DNA from: Singulisphaera sp.
GTDB taxonomy: Bacteria > Planctomycetota > Planctomycetia > Isosphaerales > Isosphaeraceae
DNA: 35,282 bases
Direction of reading: 5' to 3'
NCBI GenBank assembly: GCA_027451445.1
Contig: DAIDJG010000259.1
Location: 1 to 35,282, forward strand
Below the pieces are notes generated by a model. That model did not search any database. It saw nothing but the letters and a program-made list of their open reading frames with translations, and was not told the DNA's origin. Shown here piece by piece: positions 15,236 through 24,052 of this stretch. Every line of letters begins with the position of its first letter. Positions within the stretch are counted from its first letter, which is position 1. The position numbers and the translations under genes were made by a program.

Positions 15236-16396
15236 TCAATCACGGATTTCGAAGATTTTTCGGGCAGGGGGCGCGAATACGTTTCCGCCGGACATCATTG
15301 AGGACCCATGGACGTCGTTAGCTGTCTGAGTTCGACTGAGCCCATCCCACCCGCCAAAAAGCGGTGCTTCCGATGTGACCCACCCCGGAAGTCCGCCGGG
15401 CGTCTTAACCGCGATCATACCCGTCGCCGGCGGAGCGACTTGAGGAGGCAACGGCGCAGGCTCGTGAAGAAGCATCCAAAAAAGCACTGAAGTGCTGAAT
15501 CCGTTGAACAATGCGTGCAGAAAGAAGGGGGTGAGCAGGCGGCCGGTGTAGTGGTAAGCGCTTCCCAGTATGACGGATAGGACGAAGAGCGGAATCGGCG
15601 CCGGCCATTGGGGCCAGTGCGCCAGTGCGAAGAGGACCGAGGTCAGCACGATCGGTCCGGCGGTCCACCAGTCCCAGCGTTTCGGAATTTGCGCCGGCTC
15701 CAGCCCTTCGAAAAAAGTTTGCTCCTCCGAATGCTGATCGGATAATTGTTTGCGCCTGAGCTTCCACTGGCCGAAAACGCGGGCGAGCCAACCCTGAAGG
15801 ATCGCGCGGAAGACCAGTTCCTCCGCTGCCGGGGCGAAAATGACCGCGGAGAGAAACGCGAGATACATCGTTCCGGGGCTGATTCCCGAACGAATCATCT
15901 CCTCCAACGGGTGTTTCGTCGGCTTCCAGAGCAGGCTGCAAAGGTAAAATAACCCATTGACCGGCAGTCCAGACAGCAGGAAGGCCATCCCCCCAAGCAC
16001 TAGCGGCCTCACCACCGCCCCCGGGCCCAGCCCAAAGTCCTGCAACGTCGCACCCGAGGTCAGTCGCATCAACAGAGGCAACGCCACAACCGCCGCGGCA
16101 TTGACCAGGCACACGAGGATCATCTGTTCAGAGAACCCGAGCGGCGCTTTCGCGGGATGCCCCGTTGACGTCATATAGAGCTGAACCACCACCCAATTCA
16201 AGAAAATGAATACCAAAAGTGCCCCGACGAAGGAGCGAACCCCCCAGGGAACCTCACAAACGGGTGTCGCTGGGGGCAACCGCCGACCTGCCCGAAGCTG
16301 AGCGACAAGCCAGGCCCATGCGGCAATCGTCCCGAAGAATGTCGCTTGAATAAAAAGCATGAGCAACGTGGTCATGAGTCGAGAAATCACGGACAT
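15236..16396 (-). CDS. CPBP family intramembrane metalloprotease
   Basis: The chosen product has 386 residues and about eight hydrophobic segments. The CPBP/CAAX-protease motifs are intact: EELVFR (E192, E193, R197), FALAHWPQW (H260) and HALFNG (H294, N298). Motifs 1 and 2 are separated by a charged insert of about 40 residues (roughly 205-245, KLRRKQLSDQHSEEQ), and the C-terminus carries a non-membrane tail of about 70 residues of low-complexity sequence. Members cleave membrane or prenylated substrates or act in bacteriocin self-protection; none of that is evident here. The frame opens at 16474; I prefer 16396 because the first membrane segment follows directly, but the ribosome site is poor and ATG 16375 is also possible. 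Confidence 0.82.
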   Translation of the reverse strand: MSVISRLMTTLLMLFIQATFFGTIAAWAWLVAQLRAGRRLPPATPVCEVPWGVRSFVGALLVFIFLNWVVVQLYMTSTGHPAKAPLGFSEQMILVCLVNAAAVVALPLLMRLTSGATLQDFGLGPGAVVRPLVLGGMAFLLSGLPVNGLFYLCSLLWKPTKHPLEEMIRSGISPGTMYLAFLSAVIFAPAAEELVFRAILQGWLARVFGQWKLRRKQLSDQHSEEQTFFEGLEPAQIPKRWDWWTAGPIVLTSVLFALAHWPQWPAPIPLFVLSVILGSAYHYTGRLLTPFFLHALFNGFSTSVLFWMLLHEPAPLPPQVAPPATGMIAVKTPGGLPGWVTSEAPLFGGWDGLSRTQTANDVHGSSMMSGGNVFAPPARKIFEIRD

Positions 16397-16655
16397 CCTC
16401 GGCGTTCGCCCTAGAGGCCAATACGAGATCGTGCAAACTGCGGAATCGGCAGTGAGCTCATCGTAGCACGGCACGCATTCGACCGGCCACCTTGCCCGAT
16501 TCCTCCAATGGGCCTAGAATCAGCGAACCTCCGAATTGGCACACCGGAGTCGGGTCCGAGGAGTCGTTGCCCGCGTCGGCAAACACGACTTTAGACAGGT
16601 ATCGTCACAGTCAGCGCCCGGAAGCGTCTCACCATCGATCGTTCGAGGAACGGAA

Positions 16656-17732
16656 ATGGCTCAACACGGGTTCGGGATTGTCGGCTGCGGCATGATTGCC
16701 GAGTTTCACACGAAGGCCATCAACGACATCGAAAACGCCTCGGTCGTCGCCGCGTTCAGTCGCTCCGCCGCGAACGGAGCCAAGATCCAGCAGTTGGCGA
16801 AGGACGGGTGTCAGGTTTACGACGACCTCGACGCGATGCTGAACCACCCCGGACTCGACGTCGTCTGCATTTGCACGCCGAGCGGTGCCCACCTTGATCC
16901 CGCGGTGAAAGCGGCGAAGGCTGGGAAGCACGTCGTGGTCGAAAAACCGCTGGAAATCACGCTCCCGCGTTGCGACGCGATCATCCAGGCGTGCGACGCG
17001 TCAAAAGTCCGTCTCTGTACGATTTTCCCGTCGCGTTTTACTCCCGCCAACATCACGCTGAAGACGGCAATCGACACCGGCCGATTCGGCCGACTGACGC
17101 TCGGCGATACGTATGTTAAGTGGTGGAGAACTCAGCAGTACTACGATTCAGGCGGTTGGCGAGGCACCTGGGAGCTCGATGGCGGTGGCGCGTTGATGAA
17201 CCAGGCGATTCACAACGTCGACCTGCTGCAATGGCTCATGGGCGACGTGGTCAGCATCCAGGCGATGACGGCTACGCTCGCTCACGAGCGGATCGAGGTC
17301 GAGGACACGGCCGTCGCCTGCCTGCGATTCGCCAATGGAGCCCTCGGCATCATCGAAGCCGCCACGAGCGTCTATCCCGGCTTGCTCAAACGAACCGAGA
17401 TTCACGGCGACCGCGGCTCCGCCCGTGTCGATCAGGACGACATCACGCTGTGGGACTTCCAGGTCAAGGCGCCGTCCGACGCCGAGATTCACGCCGCCAT
17501 GGCAGGACAGACCGGGTTCAAAGCGGGAGCCAGCGACCCCCGGGGCATCACCCATATCGGTCACCGCGACCAGCTCAGCGATTTCCTCCAGGCGATCGAT
17601 GAAGGCCGCGCACCGAGTGTCGACGGACGCGAGGGACGGAAGTCGGTCGAGATCATCCGGGCAATCTATCGCTCCGCACAGTCGGGGAAAGCGGTCGCGC
17701 TGCCATTGCATGACGATGGCGCCGCCCAGTAG
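16656..17732 (+). CDS. Gfo/Idh/MocA family oxidoreductase
   Basis: The 358-residue protein begins at ATG 16656 behind GAGGA. An N-terminal Rossmann fold is shown by GIVGCGMIAEFH (residues 7-18), the nucleotide-distal VCICTPSGAH and the EKP motif (96-98) that carries the conserved lysine. The C-terminal alpha/beta domain contains GGALMNQAIHNVDLLQWLMG, whose Asn and His are the usual substrate-site residues. The family oxidises or reduces sugars and inositols with NAD(P). There is no signal peptide, so it is cytoplasmic, unlike the Tat-exported subfamily common in planctomycetes. The acyltransferase gene follows after 51 bases and may be co-transcribed. Confidence 0.92.
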   Translation: MAQHGFGIVGCGMIAEFHTKAINDIENASVVAAFSRSAANGAKIQQLAKDGCQVYDDLDAMLNHPGLDVVCICTPSGAHLDPAVKAAKAGKHVVVEKPLEITLPRCDAIIQACDASKVRLCTIFPSRFTPANITLKTAIDTGRFGRLTLGDTYVKWWRTQQYYDSGGWRGTWELDGGGALMNQAIHNVDLLQWLMGDVVSIQAMTATLAHERIEVEDTAVACLRFANGALGIIEAATSVYPGLLKRTEIHGDRGSARVDQDDITLWDFQVKAPSDAEIHAAMAGQTGFKAGASDPRGITHIGHRDQLSDFLQAIDEGRAPSVDGREGRKSVEIIRAIYRSAQSGKAVALPLHDDGAAQ

Positions 17733-17783
17733 ATCGTTTCGATCCGACACCGTTGGAGCCGTTGACGCGTCAAAGGATTGGCC

Positions 17784-18755
17784 ATGAAACGCCCCCGCAA
17801 TCGGATCGTCGATTACTCGGTCTACCTGCTTGCGCGTCTTCTTGTTTGCATTTTGCAAGCGCTCTCCGTCGAGCAGTCGTACGTCCTCGCCCGATTCCTT
17901 GCGAACTTACTTTATCACATCGACAAGCGACACCGCATTGTGGGGATGGAAAACCTCAATGCGGCGTTCGGCGATCGCTACAACGAGGCCGAGCGCGACC
18001 AGCTCGTCCGCGGCGTCTACGAGCATTTTTGCATGATGCTCATGGAGATCCTGCACATCCCTCGCAAGTTGCACCCCGAGACCTGGCGCGACCGGATCAC
18101 CCTCGTTGGGCACGAAAAGGTGCTGGACCGGATGCTCACGGGTGGTCCCGTCATCCTGCTGACGGGACACTTCGGCAACTGGGAGATGGCCGGCTACCTC
18201 TTCGGCGTTTTTGGCTTTCCGCCCCATTCCGTGGCGCGAACCCTCGACAATCCCTACCTCGATCGCTTCCTGCGCAAGTTCCGCGAGCGAACGGGACAAA
18301 AAATGGTCCCGAAGGACGGCGGATATGAGCAGATGATCGAAACACTCCGAAGCGGTGGAGTGCTCTCGTTCCTCGCCGATCAGGACGCGGGTCAAAACGG
18401 ACTTTACGTCGATTTCTTCGGCCGGCCTGCATCAACGCATAAAGCCATCGCGCTCCTGGCGATCGAACATCGCGCGCCGGTGGTGATCGGTTATGCGAGA
18501 CGTATCGGCCCTGGCTTTCGCTACGAAGTTGGGTGTCCGGCCATCATCGATCCCGCCGACCTGGCGGGTACCGCCGACGACGTCCGCGAGCTTACGCAGC
18601 GCTTTACCACGGAACTGGAACACTTGATTCGGCGAGACCCCGGCCAGTATCTCTGGTTGCACCGTCGCTGGAAACACCAGCCCAAAAAACGCGGCAAGAA
18701 GGCCAAAGACGAGCCCGCCAATCCCCTGCCCGAAAGTCAACGGAACGTGCAATGA
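17784..18755 (+). CDS. HtrB/LpxL-like lysophospholipid acyltransferase
   Basis: This 323-residue protein starts at ATG 17784 with AAAGGA six bases upstream. It has an N-terminal hydrophobic segment (about 11-45) and the acyltransferase motif H129-x4-E134 in TGHFGNWE, then SFLADQD, VDFFGRPASTHK and the C-terminal WLHRRWK typical of the LpxL/LpxM (HtrB) family. These enzymes add the secondary acyl chains to lipid A on the inner membrane; planctomycetes have lipid A genes, so that role is plausible but not shown. The C-terminus is a basic tail. It probably shares a transcript with the oxidoreductase upstream. Confidence 0.9.
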   Translation: MKRPRNRIVDYSVYLLARLLVCILQALSVEQSYVLARFLANLLYHIDKRHRIVGMENLNAAFGDRYNEAERDQLVRGVYEHFCMMLMEILHIPRKLHPETWRDRITLVGHEKVLDRMLTGGPVILLTGHFGNWEMAGYLFGVFGFPPHSVARTLDNPYLDRFLRKFRERTGQKMVPKDGGYEQMIETLRSGGVLSFLADQDAGQNGLYVDFFGRPASTHKAIALLAIEHRAPVVIGYARRIGPGFRYEVGCPAIIDPADLAGTADDVRELTQRFTTELEHLIRRDPGQYLWLHRRWKHQPKKRGKKAKDEPANPLPESQRNVQ

Positions 18756-18819
18756 CGCGTCCGGTCGGCAAAACCGGCGTTATCCGTTCGCAATTCGATA
18801 CATAAAGCTTCCTGGACGT

Positions 18820-18864
18820 GGCCGGGTCAACTCCGAGCACGATTCAATGACCGATCACCCGGCC
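18820..18864. terminator. Inverted repeat between convergent genes
   Basis: GGCCGGGT (18820-18827) pairs with ACCCGGCC (18857-18864) across a 29-base loop, between the acyltransferase stop (plus) and the M16 stop (minus). There is no T-run; the position, rather than the form, suggests a stop signal. Confidence 0.3.
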
Positions 18865-18922
18865 TCTCGGTGCGGACTCGACACCCGAGGGATCGCAACC
18901 GCCAAATCGCGCTGCGACTCCT

Positions 18923-20431
18923 CTATTTTTCAAACATCGCTTCGACCGGGACGATCTTCACCGTGACATCCTTCAGCGGATAAACCGCAATCTGCTTGTC
19001 TTCGACGAGAACGTCCTCCGGGGTTCCCTGTGTATCGTAGGTGATCGGCGTCGGCTTGTTGCCTTCGAGCGTCGCCTTCAGGGCCTGTGCGTCCCGTGTC
19101 ACGATCGCCACTTTCATCCCCGAGACTTTCAAATGCCGGCGCACGGCCTCGTTGACCTGCTTCGCTGTCAGCTTCGGGAGCCGGTCCGCCAACTCCGTCA
19201 CCAGATCCTTACGACCATAAAAGGCCCCGTCCATGGCGTATCCCAACCGCCGCGAGAGGGTTTGGACCCACAGCTTGCTATAATTCAACAGGAATGACCG
19301 GGTGGCTTCGAATTCGGCTTCAGGGATCCCGCCCTCGATCAGACGGTTCAATTCCCAGAGAGCGCCGCGAAGAGCGAACACCGCTTTGTCGTGCGGGACG
19401 GGACGGATCCAGATCGAAAACGCCTGCTGACGTCTCGGATTGTTCGGCACGGGGAAGGTGCTCTGCCCATCCTGAATGAAGTCTTCAACGTAAGAATAAT
19501 CGCCATAGTTCAACCCGCGCTTCCCGCGCAGGTCCTGCATAAGCTTGCCGTTGAAGGTGCGATGCTCGCCGAGATACGAGTCGGCCACGGCCAGCGCGTA
19601 GAAGTCGTCGTCGTGCCTTGTGATGTCGAGCGGGAATCCCAGCGAGATCGCCGTCGATTCGCATGGTTTTTCGACGATGGTGACCTCGAGGCCCTTCGGG
19701 CGGCCTGGCCTTGGCACTTCAGGAGGAGCCACGGCTTTCCCAGAGAGCGAGGCGAGATCAGTCTCAACTCGTGTCAAAAAGCCTTTCTCCGCACCCCCTG
19801 CCACCCCCAGGCGCAGGGCCGGCTTCGCGTAGTGCGTCTTATGAAACGCTTTGACGTCGTCGAGCGTGATCGACTTCAGACCGGCCACAGTCCCCCGGTC
19901 GACATGCCCGTAGGGATGGTCCTTGTAAAGTTCGACCTGAAGGGTCCACTTGCCCAGTTCTTCGTCGTTTCCGCCGCGCAATGTCTTCGAGACATAGTCG
20001 ACAGCCTCGCTGCGCAGGCGTTCGAAGTCCTCAGGAGCAAAACGAGGAGTCGCGATCATGGCGGTGACCAGCTTTTCATAGGCCGCGAGGTTATCGCGAT
20101 GAACCACGCCGCCAAATACGGTCACTTCCTTGTGGCACGCACCGTCGAGGCTCGCCGCCATCGGATAGAGCTTCTTGAGGATCTCGTCATACGCAAATTC
20201 TTTGGTTCCCCCTTCGGCGACCATCGCTGAGGTCAGCGCGGCAAGTCCCTCTTTGCCTTTGGGGTCGTCCTGCGACCCGACCCGCAACACAAAGCGAAGC
20301 GCAACAAGCGGCGAAGCCGACGAGGGCAAATACGTGACGGCTTCCTTTTCCTCGCCGGCCAGGGCAGGGGGGAAGCTCGCAAGAGTGGAGGCGGCGAGGC
20401 CCGCGACGACGGTCCATGCAAGTCGGGTCAT
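18923..20431 (-). CDS. M16 family peptidase partner subunit (no zinc motif)
   Basis: The 502-residue protein has a Sec signal (MTRLAWTVVAGLAASTLASFPPALAG) and the M16 two-lobe architecture, but the HxxEH zinc site is replaced: GLAALTSAM (62-70) occupies its place. The C-terminal lobe keeps the R/Y substrate-binding motif in RGKRGLNYGDYSY (R302, R305, Y309). This is the expected partition of M16B heterodimers, in which one subunit carries zinc and the other the R-Y pair, as in mitochondrial processing peptidase. Its start codon overlaps the stop of the catalytic subunit gene (ATGA at 20428-20431), suggesting coupled translation and fixed stoichiometry. It is exported, with peptide substrates unknown. 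Confidence 0.92.
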   Translation of the reverse strand: MTRLAWTVVAGLAASTLASFPPALAGEEKEAVTYLPSSASPLVALRFVLRVGSQDDPKGKEGLAALTSAMVAEGGTKEFAYDEILKKLYPMAASLDGACHKEVTVFGGVVHRDNLAAYEKLVTAMIATPRFAPEDFERLRSEAVDYVSKTLRGGNDEELGKWTLQVELYKDHPYGHVDRGTVAGLKSITLDDVKAFHKTHYAKPALRLGVAGGAEKGFLTRVETDLASLSGKAVAPPEVPRPGRPKGLEVTIVEKPCESTAISLGFPLDITRHDDDFYALAVADSYLGEHRTFNGKLMQDLRGKRGLNYGDYSYVEDFIQDGQSTFPVPNNPRRQQAFSIWIRPVPHDKAVFALRGALWELNRLIEGGIPEAEFEATRSFLLNYSKLWVQTLSRRLGYAMDGAFYGRKDLVTELADRLPKLTAKQVNEAVRRHLKVSGMKVAIVTRDAQALKATLEGNKPTPITYDTQGTPEDVLVEDKQIAVYPLKDVTVKIVPVEAMFEK

Positions 20432-21783
20432 TTCTTGGGCTCCGATTCGAGGGTCACGACCGTCTCATTGGTGCTGGCGAAATAGCGCTGGGCGACGCGC
20501 TGAACGTCCGCAGGGGTCACGCGCGCGTACGCGGCGTAAAGTTCATTCATCGCGTCGGGGCGGTCCGTCAGGGCGATCGAAGAACCCACAGCAAGGGCCA
20601 CCGCATCAGCGCTCTGGAGCGAGCCCGCGTACTCGTAACGAAGATGATCTTTGATCGCCTCGAGCCGAGTCCGGTCAATCGGCGTTTTGGCGGCGTCGGC
20701 CAGAGCGTTTTCGATCCGTTTGCGCACGTCGGCGACCTTGTCAGCCTCGCGCGCCCGAGCCAGAATCGTGAACAGCGACGGATCCCGACGAGGGTCCGCA
20801 CTCGCGACGAGCATCACGACTGACTGCTCCTCGAGCACGAGCTTTTGATAAAGAGGACTCGTTTCGCCGAAGACGGCCTGCGCCAGGACGCCGAGCGCGG
20901 CGATGTCGGGGTTGCGAGGATCGCTGGCGGGGATGTGATAACCCAGGTAGAGCGTTGCCAACGTGGGCAACGGCCACTTGAGTTTCGCGGATCGTTCCTC
21001 CTTTTGTTCCGGCTCGGCGGGTATCTCGACCGATGCATTGCCGCGTTTCCAGCCCCCATAATCCTTTTCGACGAGCGTCATCAGTCGCTCGTGAGAAACA
21101 TCACCGGCGACGATGATGGTGCAGTTCTCAGGCCGATACCAACGATCGAAAAATGTTTTTGAATAAGCATACTGATTCGGCATGTCCTTGACATCCGCAA
21201 GGAAGCCAATCGTGGTATGCTTGTAAGTATGCGTCGTGTACGCCTTGTCCTGCATCGTTTCGTCCAGGATCAGGAACGGAGACGACGCACCCTTGTTGTA
21301 TTCGCCAAGGACCGCCCGTGCTTCCTTCTGAAAGTCCGCCTCGTTGTATTTCAGGTTCTGGAAGCGGTCAGACTCGATTTCGACCGCCTTCGGCAGCGCC
21401 GACGCAGGGACCGTCATGTGATAACAGGTCCAGTCATCCGTCGTGAAAGCGTTCGAATCGGCACCGAGCGCTTTGAGGACGGCGTTGTACTTGTCCTGGG
21501 GATACTTTTCGGTTCCACGGAACATCATGTGCTCAAAAAAATGAGCAAATCCCGACAGGCCTTTCTCGACCTCGTTCCGCGAGCCGGTTCGAACCACGGT
21601 GTAGTAGGCAATGATCCCCGGGGATTCGAACGGGACGGAGATCACGCGCAGGCCGTTCCCCAGGCGCGACTCTCGAGTGGGGTAGGGAAAGATTCGGTCT
21701 TCCCCGAGCGCGCTGCCCGAGAGTCCGAGCGTAAGAAGCGCGAGCGAAAAGAAAGCAACGCGCCAACCGATTCGCAAGGCCAT
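20428..21783 (-). CDS. M16 family zinc peptidase, catalytic subunit
   Basis: The protein has 451 residues and a Sec signal (about residues 1-27). The inverted zinc motif HFFEH is at 81-85 in SGFAHFFEHMMFRGT, and the third ligand is E161 in EYNKG, 75 residues later, as the family requires. The rest follows the M16 pattern (NAFTTDDWTCYHMTVP, ENCTIIVAGDVS, YLGYHIPASDPRNPDIAALGVLAQ). It cleaves peptides in the periplasm, probably as a heterodimer with the adjacent zinc-less subunit, whose gene overlaps its stop by four bases. Confidence 0.94.
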   Translation of the reverse strand: MALRIGWRVAFFSLALLTLGLSGSALGEDRIFPYPTRESRLGNGLRVISVPFESPGIIAYYTVVRTGSRNEVEKGLSGFAHFFEHMMFRGTEKYPQDKYNAVLKALGADSNAFTTDDWTCYHMTVPASALPKAVEIESDRFQNLKYNEADFQKEARAVLGEYNKGASSPFLILDETMQDKAYTTHTYKHTTIGFLADVKDMPNQYAYSKTFFDRWYRPENCTIIVAGDVSHERLMTLVEKDYGGWKRGNASVEIPAEPEQKEERSAKLKWPLPTLATLYLGYHIPASDPRNPDIAALGVLAQAVFGETSPLYQKLVLEEQSVVMLVASADPRRDPSLFTILARAREADKVADVRKRIENALADAAKTPIDRTRLEAIKDHLRYEYAGSLQSADAVALAVGSSIALTDRPDAMNELYAAYARVTPADVQRVAQRYFASTNETVVTLESEPKK

Positions 21784-21881
21784 GGTGCTCTCCTGGATGA
21801 GTCGGTCGTGTTGGCACCCTGTCTCGGGGCAGACGATAGCCCGTCCCGACCCCGGTAGGGATTGTCGGAGCAGCGGTCATT

Positions 21882-22952
21882 TCAACGAGCTTCGAACGTC
21901 CGTTCGGGCCCGTTCGTGCCGATGCGAACGCGGAAACTGGCACCGTCGGCAGTGACGGAGACCTTGATAAACTGGCCGCCCAGGGGATCCGTGTTCGCGA
22001 TCAAATCGGGGGACGTATTGTCCTCCGCGCTCGTGGCGGCGTTCTTATGCAGTTGGTAGAGCCCCTTGAGCGTCGGAACGGATCGCAAAAGCTGGACCGT
22101 CTTCGCGTCGCCACCCTTTTTCGGGCCATTGTTCATGATCGCGACGGTCGGCTGGATCGTCTGCACCAAGGTCGGGTGGTTCGAGATGCTCATGCCGTGG
22201 TGAGTCACCTGAAACAGGTCGATCGGACCAATCCGGTCTACGGGACAGACGAGTTTTTTCTCGATGTTCCACGTCAGGTCGCCGCAATCCAGGAAATCAA
22301 ACCGGCCGAGCCGAAAACGAATCGCCAGGCTCCGTGCATTGTCGCTCGGATCGACCGGCAGGTCGGCAGGCGCCGAGGCGCAAAGCCGGTTGTCCGCAGG
22401 TTTCGAATCAGACTCCCCTCCCGTCCACACCTCGCCGCCTGAGGCGAGGACGAGGGTTTCCAGCGCACCCTTGAGGGGAATCTTGTCCCCCGGCTTGAGT
22501 GCTTTTCGTTTCCCCTCGCTCGCTTGGCGGTAGGCGATGCCGAGGGGATCGGTGGGCCTTGGGCCATCAGGATACGTGGCCTTGTCCCCATCGGGAGCCT
22601 CGGGATTGGGAAGACCCCGGTCCCAGTAATGCTCGATGCGTACGCGCTTCGAGAGGCCACTGACGCCGCCGAAGTGATCGGCGTGCCAATGGGTTGTCAC
22701 AAGATGATCGAGGTGATCGAGTCCAGCCACCTGCTTGAGAACGAATTCGATCCGCCTGGGATCTCTATCCTCGAGTCCTGCCCAACCGGAATCAATCAGG
22801 AGAGACTCGCGTTCGGGAGTCACGATCATTGTCGCCGCGCCCCCCATCACGTCGATGAAGTAGATATCGAGCCCTCGTTCAGGTTGATCGGCTCCTCCGA
22901 AGAAGAATACGGCGAACAAGGGGAAAATGAGCCTGACGATTCGCACCTTCAT
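21882..22952 (-). CDS. Exported ComEC-like metallo-beta-lactamase-fold hydrolase
   Basis: From ATG 22952 the protein has 356 residues with a Sec signal (MKVRIVRLIFPLFAVFFFGG). The MBL fold is shown by the early VMGGAATMIVTP strand, THWHADH (H88, H90, D92, H93), a later LDCGDLTW acid and VTHHG histidine pair. Order and spacing match the stand-alone ComEC/Rec2 C-terminal domain rather than beta-lactamases or glyoxalases. In ComEC this domain is proposed to be a nuclease acting on incoming DNA; stand-alone exported copies may be nucleases or phosphodiesterases, but this is inference. The extension to 22991 lacks support. It lies 98 bases before the M16 genes on the same strand. Confidence 0.82.
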   Translation of the reverse strand: MKVRIVRLIFPLFAVFFFGGADQPERGLDIYFIDVMGGAATMIVTPERESLLIDSGWAGLEDRDPRRIEFVLKQVAGLDHLDHLVTTHWHADHFGGVSGLSKRVRIEHYWDRGLPNPEAPDGDKATYPDGPRPTDPLGIAYRQASEGKRKALKPGDKIPLKGALETLVLASGGEVWTGGESDSKPADNRLCASAPADLPVDPSDNARSLAIRFRLGRFDFLDCGDLTWNIEKKLVCPVDRIGPIDLFQVTHHGMSISNHPTLVQTIQPTVAIMNNGPKKGGDAKTVQLLRSVPTLKGLYQLHKNAATSAEDNTSPDLIANTDPLGGQFIKVSVTADGASFRVRIGTNGPERTFEAR

Positions 22953-23182
22953 GGATCGTGCCACCCCCGAGGGCATTGCGCGGAAACTCACGTCGGGTCA
23001 TGTTGAGGATCGCTGATCCTCCCCTCCGCGCACTGTTGATGCAAGTGGCCAGCCAAAAACACCAGCGTGGGACGCAGTCGACCGATCTTTCGTGTATAAT
23101 TCAGATGACTCAGTTTCCCCATATTCGAGCTGTGAACCCGGGCGAGCACGTCCAATCGGCGTTCGTGTGGGTCAGTCTCCGG

Positions 23183-23290
23183 CCTCGTTCTCACGCTCTG
23201 CGTGGGAATGCCGTCCTTAGATGTTCCGCGTTGTCTCTCGGCACGCGGAGCATCCGCGGAAGCATTACCACGCAGAGCATGGGGACGAGG
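23183..23290. repeat. 108-bp interrupted palindrome (GCTCTGCGTGG-type intergenic repeat)
   Basis: Two 29-base arms (23183-23211 and 23262-23290) are reverse complements except at about four positions; both contain the GCTCTGCGTGG core. A second, inner pair (23221-23231 with 23243-23253) matches at 10 of 11. The whole can fold into one long two-part hairpin. The arm sequence resembles a repeat I have seen scattered between genes in planctomycetes and other bacteria; this is memory, not a search. Confidence 0.75.
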
Positions 23291-23351
23291 TCGTTTTGCC
23301 TCGAGCCAAGCTCAATTAGACCGAAACCAACGCCGCATTGAACGATTCGGC

Positions 23352-23380
23352 TTGGCAAGCCAGTCATTTTAACGTAAATA
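23352..23380 (+). promoter_or_regulatory. Possible promoter of the pseudo-receiver gene
   Basis: TTGGCA (23352-23357) and TAAATA (23375-23380) are 17 bases apart; the -35 matches at five of six, the -10 only at three. The gene starts 100 bases downstream. Confidence 0.25.
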
Positions 23381-23482
23381 GAAACCAGCAATCGCCCACA
23401 CTTAGCTCCTTCTTTGTCGTTAAACTCCGAGGATTACGGTTACTCGAGTAGAGGCACTGCTCGGTCGGTTCAGGAGCGCGAA

Positions 23483-24052
23483 ATGGAACTTCGCAACGCA
23501 CTGCCCTCCCGTCCGGTGGAGAACCCGATGCGATCCTCCCCGACAATCCTCCTGATCGCTCAGGATGTGCGATTGATCCATGCCACTCGGCTGGAACTCC
23601 TTTCCAGGTCATCATTTCAGCTTCGGGTCAGCATCGGTGCGGAACAGGCCAGTGCGAGTCTCAGCGACGCGAAGACGAGGTTGGTGCTCGCACATCTCAG
23701 TAGTGGACTTCGCATTCGCGACGTCGCGCACCTGATCGGAAAAGTGGAGGCTCACGGCGTACGGATTCCGGTCTTGGCGGTTGACGACACCTATCACGAG
23801 GGACGTGCTCGCCGGCTCTTTCAGCTCGGAGTGACCGACTATTTAGGGGTGGCGGAACACTTCTCGATGCTCGTCGAGGTATTGCTGAAGCTCGTGCCTG
23901 AGGGGAAACCGTCAAACGCGAGGCAACTCCAGGAAACCCCGGGGGGCGGGATCCTGACCCCGGACGACGTGTTGGGTGTGTTGGATCGATTCCAGGCCGT
24001 GAAACCACTCTATCCCGGCCTCAGCCGCTTTCGTGAGCTGGGTGAAGGGTAA
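23483..24052 (+). CDS. Degenerate receiver-domain protein
   Basis: The 189-residue protein starts at ATG 23483, with AGGAG six bases before it. Residues 20-138 follow the beta-alpha pattern of a response-regulator receiver (TILLIAQDVRLIHATRLELL, TRLVLAHLSS, RIPVLAVDDTYHEGRARRLFQLGVTDYL). The working residues are lost: the acidic pair after strand 1 is AQ, the phospho-acceptor position is in AHLSS, the switch Thr is Val, and the Lys of the KP motif is missing. It should therefore not take phosphate in the usual way and may be a protein-binding module. The C-terminal 50 residues (LTPDDVLGVLDRFQAV) are unrecognised and hold no DNA-binding domain. No histidine kinase is nearby. Confidence 0.75.
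   Translation: MELRNALPSRPVENPMRSSPTILLIAQDVRLIHATRLELLSRSSFQLRVSIGAEQASASLSDAKTRLVLAHLSSGLRIRDVAHLIGKVEAHGVRIPVLAVDDTYHEGRARRLFQLGVTDYLGVAEHFSMLVEVLLKLVPEGKPSNARQLQETPGGGILTPDDVLGVLDRFQAVKPLYPGLSRFRELGEG

Larger units (their letters stand above)
22953..23482. other. Divergent intergenic region with a long hairpin repeat
   Basis: It contains a small hairpin GAGGATC/GATCCTC (23005-23021), an exact TATAAT (23095-23100) without a good -35 partner, the 108-bp repeat at 23183-23290 and a possible promoter at 23352-23380. No gene was recognised. Confidence 0.5.

Noticed and set aside
14929-15321. Plus-strand frame of 130 codons
   Set aside because: It runs through a terminator hairpin and into the end of the CPBP gene, has no ribosome site and no recognisable sequence.
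23095-23100. Exact TATAAT
   Set aside because: There is no -35-like hexamer at 16-18 bases upstream and no TGn extension, and the nearest plus-strand start is 380 bases away.
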